Below are positions 24,335 to 35,741 of a DNA stretch of 64,000 nucleotides, piece by piece. The notes under the pieces were generated by a model that was not told the DNA's origin, made no database searches, and saw only the letters and a list, made by a program, of their open reading frames with translations. The position numbers and the translations under genes are program-made. The DNA is from Trichinella spiralis. Taxonomy: Eukaryota; Nematoda; Enoplea; Trichinellida; Trichinellidae. How positions within the stretch are numbered: position 1 is the stretch's first letter; each line of letters begins with the position of its first letter. The DNA is taken from positions 13,746,125 to 13,810,124 of the forward strand of contig CM012954.1 of NCBI GenBank assembly GCA_000181795.3. Reading direction: 5' to 3'.

Positions 24335-25800
24335 ATGTCAGCTGCTGACAACACAAAAGAGGTACAGCCCGCTATTCATTGGAACGATCTCCAAATGCAT
24401 TATCATTATTATTATTATTATTCTGTTGATAATTTTCAGCATGATGTACCGTCAGATAAGGACAACGTCGAAAATGGTAAACTGACGTCCAAGCATGATG
24501 ATCCAACAACACCTATGGAACAAGATGCAGCAGCGATTGATAATTGCGAAGAGCCACTGCTGCGCAGCAATCCGAAACGTTTCGTCCTCCTCCCTTTGGA
24601 ATATCCGGACATCTGGGCAATGTACAAAAAAGCCGAAGCATCCTTTTGGACAGTGGAAGAGGTTGGCGATGAGTTGGTTTATTTTACAATTGTGCAATGA
24701 TTATATTGTTAATTTGCCAGGTTGATCTGCGTAAAGATGCCAACGACTGGGCAAAGTTGAACAAAGACGAAAAGCACTTTATCAGTCATGTGTTGGCATT
24801 TTTCGCCGCTTCGGATGGAATTGTTTTTGAAAATCTGGTAGACCAATTTTTCACTTGCCAAATAGCAGCAACAACAAAATGAGCAAAACCCGTTTTCACT
24901 ATTTCCAGGTGGAGCGATTTTCGCAAGAAATTCAAGTAACCGAGGCACGTTTTTTCTATGGCTTCCAAATTGCCATAGAAAATGTCCATTCCGAAATGTA
25001 CAGCCTCTTGATCGACACCTACATCCGTGATCCGGTGGAACGTGATTTTCTGTTCAACGCGATCGAGACCATTCCGTGCGTGAAGAAAAAAGCAGACTGG
25101 GCTTTGCGCTGGATCGGTGACCGTCAGTCGCCATTTTGCGAACGTTTGGTCGCGTTCGCAGCTGTTGAAGGCATTTTCTTTTCCGGCAGCTTCGCGTCAA
25201 TTTTCTGGTTGAAAAAGCGCGGCCTGATGCCCGGTTTGACGTTCAGCAACGAGCTGATCTCTCGTGACGAGGTCTGTAATAGGAGGAAAGGGGGGGGGGT
25301 GTAAATTTTCAAAATTTACAGTACTTTGTGAAAGGCAGGTTTTATTTTTTTTCTATTTTGTACTGTAGGGATTGCACTGCGATTTCGCTTGTTTGCTTTA
25401 TTCGCATTTGAAAAAGAAACCAACCGAAGATCGAGTGCGTCAAATTATCACCGAAGCGGTCAGCATTGAACAAGAATTTCTGACCGACGCGTTGCCGGTA
25501 CGTTTGATTGGCATGAACTGTGTTCTGATGTCTCAGTACATTGAATACGTTGCCGATCGTCTTCTGGTTGAGCTCGGCTGTTCCAAAGTATACATGTTGT
25601 TTGCAGGCAGTTTTTCATCTCCTATGAAAGCAGTTGTTCATTTTCAGGTGTACAACAGTGAAAATCCGTTCGACTTTATGGAAATGATTTCGCTGGAAGG
25701 TAAAACGAACTTTTTCGAAAAACGCGTCGGCGAATACCAGAAAGCGGGAGTGATGGCCGATCGTAGTCAACAAGTATTCACGTTGGATGCGGAATTTTGA
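24335..25800 (+). CDS. rnr-2: ribonucleoside-diphosphate reductase small subunit (R2)
   Basis: Six exons (24335-24361, 24440-24661, 24721-24837, 24909-25271, 25369-25587, 25648-25800) give 366 residues. R2 carries the di-iron centre and tyrosyl radical used by class I RNR to make deoxynucleotides. Visible ligands: Asp in FFAASDGIV, Glu146 and His149 in ENVHSEMY, Glu in AAVEGIFF, Glu and His in RDEGLHCDF; the radical tyrosine is Tyr153 of HSEMY. The R1-binding tail ends FTLDAEF. The intron at 25272-25368 splits RDE from GLHCDF. Introns 24362-24439 (78 nt) and 25588-25647 (60 nt) are multiples of three without stops, so a naive frame reads through them; alignment to the family shows they are introns. 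The first includes the TTA microsatellite. Confidence 0.96.
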
Positions 25801-27234
25801 AGCGTCCAGACCAATCGGGAAAAAGAGTCGTGATAAATTTGGGCAAACGATCAGAATGGTGTTGTTGATTCGTTGGGTTTCATTTTCAATCTTCTCATAA
25901 TTTCGTTGGGTGTTTTCTAAAAGAAAAAAAAATATATATCAAATCAGACTGGAAATTGGTGAAAATAAATGTAATTTTACAATTTGACGTTTCGCGTTTC
26001 TTCTTTTCGGTCACTGAAATATTGAACACATCATCATATGTACAAATAAGCGGCAGCAGTAGTACTTTTTGGTTGGTTCAGTCTTCAGTATCAGCAGTTT
26101 ATTTGATGATCAGAAAAATGAATGAATGAATGAATGATGAAACGAAATAAGAAAACGAAGCGGTATGATGAATAGCAAATTTAATAATAGCATAGTCGAA
26201 CAGGTCGAATGATCAAATTTTCTCATTTAAATGAATAATAAGAATAAGAATAATAATAATGACAATGTATACAAAAATTGAATTCAATTTCAATGACAAG
26301 CGAACAAGAAAAAGAATGAAAGTGAGAGAGAGAGAGAGAGTGAATGAACAAATAACTCGCGGCCAACGTAAAGAAAATAAAAGAAAAAACACGTACCACA
26401 GCTGCAACTACTAATTAATTAATTAATTAATTATTCACTTTTTATTTTTCAGCAGTTTGTACGCTTTGTTTTTAAATATAGCTTTGGCACAGGATTTTAT
26501 TTCGTCGTCGTCAGCGAACCGCTTTTTTTTTCTTCAACCAAAAAAAGAACCGAGGAATGAACGAACGCGTGCGTCAGATGGCAAAAGGGTGGAGGATGGA
26601 AAGCAAAGGAAAAAAAATGCATAATTAATGAATTAATTGAATAACCGCTTTTGAAGAAAAATGTTAATCACAGCCGACAGACAAATAAATGACAACGATG
26701 ATGAAGATGTAAAAAAACAAATAAATAACGGTCAATGATGATGAATTACAAATGAAAGAATTATAATGTTAAAAATTGAAAGAAAACAAACAGTAAAGCT
26801 TAACCAGAAGAAGAAGAAGAAGAAGAAGAATATCAAACATATTCTCTCATGTATAATAATAATAGTAATAATAATAATATATCATCTTCTGTGTTATTTT
26901 GTAGAATTTTCTCAGAACAGCAAAAGCACTGCTGTTACGACAGTTGCAGTTGCAGGACGGAATTGAATAAAGTGAAAAAGAGAAAAATGAAAAATAAATA
27001 AGCTACAACCGGCTTGTGGAAAACAATAACAACAACAACAAAACAACAATAACGACACAAGCAGCGAAATCACCGTTGCTTTAGCTATTGGTTTGTTTGT
27101 TTGTTTGTTTATTTGTTGTTTACTTGGGTTTTTTAGTGGGTGTGTGTGTGTGTGTTTGCTTGCTTGTTTGCTGTTGATTGCTTTTTTCACCGACGACCTA
27201 TCACCAACGTCAACAACAAAAAATTTTCCCAAGT
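25801..27234. other. intergenic, convergent 3' ends with microsatellites
   Basis: Lies between RNR2 (+) and FNDC3 (-). Contains AG repeats (about 26324-26340), an AATT array (26412-26431), AAG repeats (26812-26830), GT repeats (27138-27154) and TTTG repeats (27090-27110). No gene supported. Confidence 0.55.
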
Positions 27235-30126
27235 TCAGATCTTGATGAATCGTTCAATGCCACAGGCTAAAGCGATCGTCAGAGCAGTGAAGGCGAACAG
27301 AATTACAAATGCACACTGCGCATCGGTAAGTTTCGCCGAAAATATTCCAAACATTGTTCGCGCTTTCGCGCTTTCTTCCACTACAGTCTCCGTAGTCTGG
27401 ACAACGCTAAATCGAAACAAACAAACAAACAAACAAATAAATAAATAAACAAATAACATTTATCATCTGTACCGCTTTTTCACAGGAACCGCAAGAGTTG
27501 TGAAAGTGACCGACGCCGCCGGTCCAGGCACTTCGAGCCCGTCAACGTTGCAAATGCGAATTGGAATTATTTTCACTTGATACTGCGTTCCGGGAATTAG
27601 ATTGCTAAACTTATGACTGTTGATCGGAAACGGATAAACCTGAAATGCAAAATTCCAATGCACAAAAATGAGCCATTTTATTTTCTATTTGCATGATAAA
27701 AACAAACAAACAAACAAACAGAATTACCACTTTCACTTCCGGTACAGCTGGCAAACGAGCAACGGGATTCAAGGATACCTGGTAAGCTAGCTTGTCACCG
27801 TCGGCAAAATTCGGTTTACAAGCAGGCCAATCGACAGTCGCACCTGTTTCACCAACATCCGTCACACGAACCTGATCTACAAACAAACAAACAAACAAAC
27901 AAACAAGTTGCAACTCAGGCTTCCAGCTATTCCAACTGAGTGGTAGTTTTACTTTTGAAAGGGGGCGGTGCCATGCGTAGAGTTTTAAAGTGAAACGGCT
28001 CGGACCAGGGACCAGCACCGCCAACGCGACTGACACTCCTTGCGCGGAACTTGTAAACTGTACATTCGGTCAAGCGTGTGACTTTGCAGTTGGCCGACGA
28101 GCCTTCGTATACCGGTGAAAAGGTTCCATTTTTGTTCTCAATTTCCAAATTGTAAACTACCGTATCGTTAACCAAGTTGACCAAATCAGAAGAGCCAGAT
28201 CGACGGTCGGTCCAGCGAAGCTTCAGCTGGTTGTACGTGGCGCTGGCCAGTTCCACATACGGAGGAAGCGGAGGCGGTGACAACGTGACCACACGTACAG
28301 CCGGCGAGTAGGAGCTAGCTCCGCATTCGTTGAAAGCTTGCACTCGAACCCTGCATGTATACATACAACAGAAGGGGAAAAGAAAAAGTTAATTACAAAA
28401 TGATCTCAGATAATTTTCCACATTTTATATGGTAATTAATTTGGAAGAAATTTTCAGATCCAACATGTCAAACAGTTGTGCAATCAATGTTTCCCCCCCC
28501 CCCCAGGGGATTGCCAAGAAAGAGAACAAATTAAATAACACCAAACCAAAACAACCCTTCAAGCATCTGTTCAAAAATTAGGAAAATTAAAATTCCAAAA
28601 TACTGCTCTCCTTGAACATGTGTACACTTTGAATAAAAAAAAAATATTACCTGTATGCTGTTTCCGGCAACAGCGATCCCACAGTGTGGTAGAACGAATC
28701 GGCAGGCAATGGGACAGGAATCGTCAAGCCAGACGGGGCTGGAGCAATTTCCAAATTGAAACCGAGCACCGGTCGTCCGTGGCAATTTGGCATTTCCCAC
28801 GTTACGGCGATCTGATGAAATTGAAAACAGAAATTAAACTAACTTAGCCAGCCGACCGACAACTTCTCACCTCAGAAACCGACAAAGCTTCGGCGGTGAC
28901 GTTAAACGGATAATCCGGAGGACCTGGCTTGGTTCGAATCAATACTTGGCCAGACGGTGCCGACGCACCGATCCCATTCACAGCCTGAATAGACAGACGA
29001 CGTGTAAGAAATTTTGAATAATCAATACAAATAGAATGCAATTAGTACTTGGACGCAGAACGAATATTCAGTGTCGGCTTCCAACGAACGAAGCTCGTAG
29101 TTGAGTACGTTGCCGCAGGAGATGGACTGAAATGGGATAAATTCGGAAGATGTTGTTTCATCGCTGCACGTTCTCGCACGACGATCGTCTTCGTCGTGTG
29201 AACCGCTGCTCAACCAACTGCGGGTAGATTCCGAAGAACGACGACGCCTCGAATTCGTCTGCTGCTTTGACGACGACGACGATGAAGCTGAAGCTGCTGC
29301 AACCGGCATTTCTCTGCAATATTACTTATTTAAAACATTTGGCAATCAATAATATTCAGAACACACAACAACAACAACAACTTCCTGAGAACAAACAACA
29401 TGCACAAATAAATAAATAAATAAATAAATAAATAAATATACGATAATTACAGTGCTAATAATGAATAATTAATCCACTGATTGCACAACAGAAATTGCAC
29501 ATACCCCGACGACGATTGACGAGCACAGTGAAGTCGATATTGAATTACTGGCGATCCGTTGTTGGAATTCGGAGCCTGCCAAGTTAGACTGACCGAATCC
29601 GACGTGCAACGTTCCAGACGAAGCTGTTGAGGTGGTTCGGGAGCAGCGAGCGCCGTCTGGCATATCAAAGCGTCCGACCAGGGTCCGTGGCCGGCACTGT
29701 TGCAAGCACGAACGCGCAGCTGGTAACGACGACCGGGATACAGCGCCTGCACCGTGTACTCGGTCTTCGGGCCCACGTAGACCAACTTCGGCTGAAATTC
29801 CACAACCCGCTGCTGCTGTCGATGTTGTTCTTCATTGTCATCATTCGGCTCGTTCAAATCCAACTCGAGCTCGTAGTCGACGGCAACGCAGCCGCCGCCA
29901 CTGCTGTTGTTGTTGCTGCTGCCGTCGGGTCCGGCGTTCGTGTTGGCAACAGTCTCGTTGGTCTTATCGGTCACATTGCACGCTGCTGGCCATTTCAAGT
30001 GGATACTGGTCGCTTTCGGTTTGCCGACCACAAACGGTGGTCGCATCTGACCCGGAGCAACTGGCAAAGTATTGAACAGCAATTCATCGGAAAACTACAC
30101 ACAACCACAAGAAAAGAAAGAAATGA

Positions 30127-30189
<63 letters not shown>

Positions 30190-33100
30190 AAATAAAATTA
30201 ACTGTTCAGTTCAACACGAACGACAACAACAACTTACCAAACTACTGTCTCCAGTTTCTGAGATGTACTTCACACGACAACTGTACGTTAAACCCGGATG
30301 CAAGTTGGTCAACAAACACTGGCGCTCAGGACCCGTATAAGCAACGTACCATTGTTGTTGTTGCTGTTGTTGTTGTATTTGCTGTTGGTGCTGCTGGTGC
30401 TTTTGCGCCCTGTCCGTATCCAAGTGACCACATCGGCGCCACTCGACCGTGTACTCCACCGCACCCAGTTCCCCCTCCGGCAGTTGCCACGTGACACGTG
30501 CTTCACTGGTACTGGGCGTGCCGAGCAACGTCGGCGCCTGCAAGCGCAAAGGACGCACCGGCAACGTACTGTAGACCACCTCGTTCGAAAAAGGACTCTG
30601 GCCGTCTTCGTTCAACACGCAAATACGCAGCCGATATTCGGTGCTGCGTTTCAAGTTTGTCAGCGTATATCGACTGTCCGACGTTGTCCAGACGCGCTGA
30701 AATCCCGCATCCTAAACGCACAGCATTGGTGGAAAGGAAATTTTGAAATTGCGCGCACAAATTGCCCACCGCTTCTGCATCAGTGACGTAGAGTTCAATT
30801 TGATCGGTATCTTTTTTCGCCCAAGTCAACTTCAGGCTGCTTTTGGTCGCTTCAAGCAACGCAGGCGGGTCAGGTTTTGCCGGCGGTATGCCGCAGGTGG
30901 TTGTTGTGCACAGATCGCTGTAATCGCTGAAATGAAATTTATGTATACACATGAGAACAACAATATATTGAAGATGAAGAAGAAAAATTCGTCGCCTTTT
31001 TTTCTTCCTTTTACTACATACCTAATGCCGTGGTAATTAGCGGCCGCCAAACGAAACGAATACCCAGAAGAAGAGTTCAGCCTGCCAATGCGAGCTTGCT
31101 TTGCCAGTCCAGTGTACACTTCGTGAAACTGACCGTCACCGTCGTCCATTTCCAAATGATAGCTGGTAATTTTCGAGCCGTTGTCCATTGGAGAAGTCCA
31201 TCGCAGCGTGATGGCGGTTCGAGCTCGGTGGAATACCCGCGGCGGTAGTGGCTTTTCAGGATGGGTCGGTTTCGTTCGGAAATTGACCGGCTCTGTCAAC
31301 TCGCCGTGCAATCCTCGCTCTTCCAGAATCGCTTTCAATCTTAAATGGAATTTCCATTAATCCACACCGACAATACATGATTAATAAAAATTTCACACCT
31401 GAGAAAATATTCCGTGCCTGGTTTCAGGCCAAAAAGCCACTGTTCCGTCTGACCGCCGCAACAACGACCGGTCCACGAGCATTTTCCGTCATGTCGCTTT
31501 TCCCAAAGCAACACTTCAAAAGTGAACTCGGATGCGTCGATTTGAGGAAACGGACCGCCGCTGGCCCCAGCTTCGGAACAATCCGGACACTGCCAACGAA
31601 CCAACGCTTCACGTACGCCAACTTCGCATACTTCGGGTGGTTGAATTTTCGACAACATTTCCACAATTTTCGTCATCTCCTCATCTTCGATGCACACAGT
31701 GGGATCTTCGATCGGTTCCAGATAATAATATTCCGGCTCGTCGTGTCGGTACCCTATTTTAGTTGAAAAGAAACAACCATGCAACATACAGTATACAAAT
31801 ATATACACAGTGGGTGTAGGAAGAGAAAAAAAAGTGCAAAATGGAATTGCAAATAAATTTCTCACCTGGATAAAAGTCGTGATAATGGGCTGAATGAAAA
31901 GGCTGATTATTATTATTATTATTATAGCGTCGTCGGTCCATGCGATGATGCATTCGATTTTTCGAACCTCGTTCTGCTGAACCGTGGCGATACAATTCTA
32001 AATAAATAATTTATTCAACGTAAAAATTTACAATTAAAATAATTCAAAAAGAAAAAAAAACAAATTACTATCTCCGGGCATAGTGGACGGCGAACAGGCA
32101 GGATAAATATCACCGTGTAGTGGATAAAACGCCGCTGAGCTGGCCGCAGAATTACCATCCATTCTCACCGGTCCAGCGGGTAAGCGAACTGTCGATCCAG
32201 TTCCATTGGCACCGAAGGGGATGTACTGCATGCCACCGCCGGCAGCGGGACCAGAAACTACATGGCGAGAAGATGCAGCGCCCAAGCAAGGATACGGATG
32301 TCCAGCCGGCATCGGCGGATGTGGATTTTGCGGCGAAAGGATCACGTGACGTAAGGCACCATTTTCGTCAACAATTTGTTGAACCAAATGACCCGGTGGA
32401 ACATTCATCGGAAGCGGCAACGGTGGATTCTGATCACTAACCATACGTACAGTTGCGGGCCCTAAAAATAGTCCAACAAAAAGTAAAACGCGTCCCTAGT
32501 GTCGTGGTTGAATCAGCCAGTCATTTTTCACAGTTTGAGCCAAAAAAGTCCAAAAATGCATATTTCTTTCCATCTCAAACAAAATTAAACTAGCACGTAA
32601 AACCCAACATTCAGTATAAACATAAATCTGGAGCATTAACAGAAAAAAAGATGAATAATAAAAATACAGCAAACTGAAATACTGTATAAAAGTCATAAAT
32701 CATCGAAAGAAAAAGTAGGACAATTTTTGCATTGAATAACAACAGAGCTCAAACTTACATATGTATTTATGAATATGTACTGAGAATAAAACAAAAAAAT
32801 TTTCAAACCAATTAATGTACAAAAAACCAGAAGCTAAATTATTTTCATAAAAACAAATAAATAAATATTGTACAGTATTGAGAAATAATCATATTTGAAA
32901 TGAACCCGTGAATGAAAAAATTTGAACAAAAGGAAATAATATCTCGTAAAAAAGAAAAAAAATAAGCTGAAACCAACCATCATCATCATTCATCACATCA
33001 TCCAGTTTGGTCATTATTTGCCCGACAATGAATAATTGTGAATGAATGAAAGAAAGAATGAATGAATATGTCAACTGCTGCTTTGACAAACAGTGCATCT

Positions 33101-35415
33101 CAGTGGTTATAGGAAAAAATTATTAATCATCCCTTTCTTAGTGAAGCTGAAATAAATTTCTTTGAACGTGACATCGAAAAGTATGTGAATGAAATGAACG
33201 ACGAACGTGTTGTCTGTTTGTTCATTGCGCATTAGAAGAAGAAGAAGAAGAAGAAACAAATTCTAAAATTAATTTCTCTTCCTAATACAAAACTCACAAA
33301 TGTTCACCATTACTGGATGTGCAAAAAAAGTTGTCCAAACACTTACAAATCCAAATATATATACAACATGCACAATAAAAATACGATGATCTGCCTCGGA
33401 AAAGTTTAACTCAATTGCAAAAAAAATTCGCATGTTACATCTTCTTCGCTCGAGCATTTGCAAAACATTCGTGAATGCAGTTTCAAAATTGCAATACCCC
33501 TATCCCTCCTGTCGAATGACAAAAAAAAATAATTTACGTAATCAATGCTCATCGCCAACGATCAATCATCTCGATTCCATCTAGTGAAGAGAGAAAGAGA
33601 GAGTGAGATACTGCGTTTGAATAGCAAATAAAAAAGAAATAAAAAAAACGAATGAAAAATATCAGCAGTGCACACAGCAAAAACTTTTCTCAGAGATTGG
33701 TCAGCTGCAGAGGGCAGTTGAAAAAATAAATTTTCCCCTTAATTTATTAAAAGACGCTTTGTTGCAAAATGTTGAAGTTTCAAGGATAGAAAAACAATAT
33801 TTTATGGATTTTTTTCCAAAAAAAAAACTTATCCTCTTCTGCTGCACAGAGATGCTTGCAGAAATATTGAAATTTACACTACTCACTCACCAGGTATGTG
33901 TTGAACTTCATTACCAAGACGAAGGGACAACGTCTGGCCGGGATTGACGTGCACGTAGATGGGATTCGGACCAACCGGCGTGAAACTTTTGTTCAACAAC
34001 GCAGTTGCACTTGTCACGGCAGCAACACTTGATGCCGTGGTTCCACTATTGTTGCTGTTGCTCATGTCTTCATTGTTGCTTACTGTAGTTGCTGTAGTGG
34101 CGTCGTTGACACTGCTTCTGCTGCTGATACTGGCACCGTCATTAACGTCGTGTGTTTTGCTTTTCACAGCAAGGCTAGCAGCTGTAGATGCCGCCGGTGT
34201 TGCAGCAGTCAAAGTGGAGGCCGGCTCCGCAATTTTTTCGTCAGCGCAAGCTGACAAGCCAACCGTCGTCGAATTTTGCAATGGTTCATCTCCATGCGTG
34301 CAATGGTTCTGCTTTTCCTCTTCCGACGAAATGACAACACTTCGGTTTTCTTCTTCCCTTTCGTCGGACGTGACTTGAGACTGCTGTTGCGGCAAAAGTT
34401 CGTGGTCAGTGAATTGTGCATCCACCGCTGTTGGATCATCCGTGAGACAATTCGTCAACTGTTCACTGGTGTCGTCAGTTTTGGAAGAATTCTGGGACGT
34501 GGACAAACTACTAGCTGCGACACCACTGTCGACAGTGTCGACCGTATCGTTACACGGTTGATTAGCGCTGTCGTCGGTGGTTGCAATTGTTGAGCCCGAA
34601 ACCGGTGAACATGGAAATTCACTGCCAATAATACCGTTCTCGTCATCTTCGGTATTATCATTGCTGTCGCGCAAATCGGTCGGTACTAGATCGACATTAC
34701 TGCCGTTGGCACCAGTATCGTTCAACAACACGTAAGAGTCGAAATCCGGCGAAGCCGGTATGCTCGAATCGATCATCACCGGTGAACCGCTTTGATTGGA
34801 ACAAGAGAAATAACTTCCGGCAACCTGAGATGGATGATGATGCTGCTGCTCGACAATTGACAAGCCCATCGTGGGCGCCGGTGCCGCAGCAGTCAGCGGC
34901 GCGGCCGTGAGCAACAGTTCTTCGTCAGCCAACGCGGGAACAACGTGGTGGTGGTTCACTGCGTCCACCGCACCTGCGAACGGCAACGGCCCAGTCGCCG
35001 TCGCTACCATGCCACCACCACCGTCACAGCCGTAAGCAACGTCGATGCACTTGGCGGTCTGCTGAGGGTAAAATTGCTGCTGTTGGTGCAGGTGATGATG
35101 ATGATGGTGGTGGTGGTGGTGGTGGTGGTGTGGATGTTGGTGGGAAAGCGGTAGCTGGTGGTGATGATTCAGAAAAGACGATGCCCACGACGGTACCAAA
35201 TTAAAGCAGTAAGAAGGATCCGGCGGCTTCATGCCGGGCATGAAGAGAAGCTGGGGCTGCGCAGGTTCGACGGTGGCAATCCACCGCGAACCGATCGCGT
35301 CACCGCCGTCCGTATCGGTAGAGGTGGCCAGAGAAGCCGGCTCGTCGCCCGGCGGCTCAGACAGGTCCTCTTCCCCATTCATCAAGGTACCACCGTTAAG
35401 CAAAGATGACGACAT
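27235..35415 (-). CDS. FNDC3: fibronectin type III domain-containing protein FNDC3, tail-anchored
   Basis: Fifteen exons join with fully consistent phases: 35415-33891, 32461-32069, 31997-31866, 31753-31399, 31339-31022, 30926-30770, 30711-30238, 30094-29505, 29313-29049, 28984-28871, 28811-28651, 28350-27953, 27876-27728, 27639-27473, 27406-27235 (1789 residues). The conserved FNDC3 N-terminal block is present (VHVNPGQTLSL, then NVPPGHLVQQIVDENGALR), then nine FN3 domains from about residue 720, and a C-terminal transmembrane anchor after LTDAQC (about 1764-1785), as in vertebrate FNDC3A/B. Those are ER/Golgi-associated membrane proteins linked to cell adhesion. Unusual here are about 480 low-complexity residues before the NPGQ block, with a histidine tract near 83-108, and Q-, E/Q- and S/R-rich inserts in three FN3 domains. 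The start is the first in-frame ATG of exon 1; 5' untranslated exons are likely upstream. Confidence 0.95.
27415..27905 (-). repeat. GTTT tetranucleotide arrays in three consecutive FNDC3 introns
   Basis: The introns 27407-27472, 27640-27727 and 27877-27952 each contain four to seven tandem AAAC units (GTTT/ATTT on the sense strand). In two of them the array lies against the 3' splice site and serves as the pyrimidine-rich tract. Confidence 0.75.
28493..28504. repeat. homopolymer C run in FNDC3 intron
   Basis: Twelve C in a row on the plus strand (G run in the transcript), inside the 28351-28650 intron. Confidence 0.85.
29405..29438. repeat. (AAAT)n microsatellite in FNDC3 intron
   Basis: About eight tandem AAAT units between FNDC3 exons at 29313 and 29505. 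Confidence 0.85.
30126..30187. repeat. (ATT)n microsatellite in FNDC3 intron
   Basis: About 20 tandem ATT units inside the 30095-30237 intron, filling more than a third of it. Confidence 0.9.
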
Positions 35416-35644
35416 GACCGTCTCGACTATTGCTACTACCAATTCGCAGCTCTGAAGTTGGTGTCGACGGCGGATCCTTGGCGGCACCAAACAGCATTAC
35501 CAAGGAAATGACAAGAATTCACCGAAACAAAACACTGTGCTGTTTGTTCAACGACTGATGGTGAATTTTCCCAATAATAGTAATAATAATAATATTAAAT
35601 ACTGACTGCCTTGTTCGCTGTTGCTACTGCGATTCCACTTTGTC

Positions 35645-35698
35645 TTCTTCTTCTTCTTCTTGCTATTATTGGCTTCTTATTCTTCTGCTGCTTGCTGC

Positions 35699-35739
<41 letters not shown>

Positions 35740-35741
35740 CC
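35645..35741. repeat. CTT and CTG trinucleotide tracts in the FNDC3 5' region
   Basis: A CTT array (35645-35661) and an interrupted CTG array (35684-35741) lie 230-330 bases upstream of the FNDC3 ATG. On the gene strand this is CAG then AAG repeat. A TTTCAG acceptor (gene strand, near 35742-35750) directly precedes the CAG run, so the repeat may begin a transcribed, probably non-coding, 5' exon. Confidence 0.7.

Noticed and set aside
24362-24439. His/Tyr-rich insert [10 protein letters not shown] as part of RNR2
   Set aside because: It comes from a TTA microsatellite within a GTACAG...TTTTCAG segment that is best read as an intron; R2 proteins have no such insert.
29627-30340. Long plus-strand frame of 237 codons
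   Set aside because: It is antisense to FNDC3 exons, and its poly-Leu run is the intronic ATT microsatellite read in another frame.
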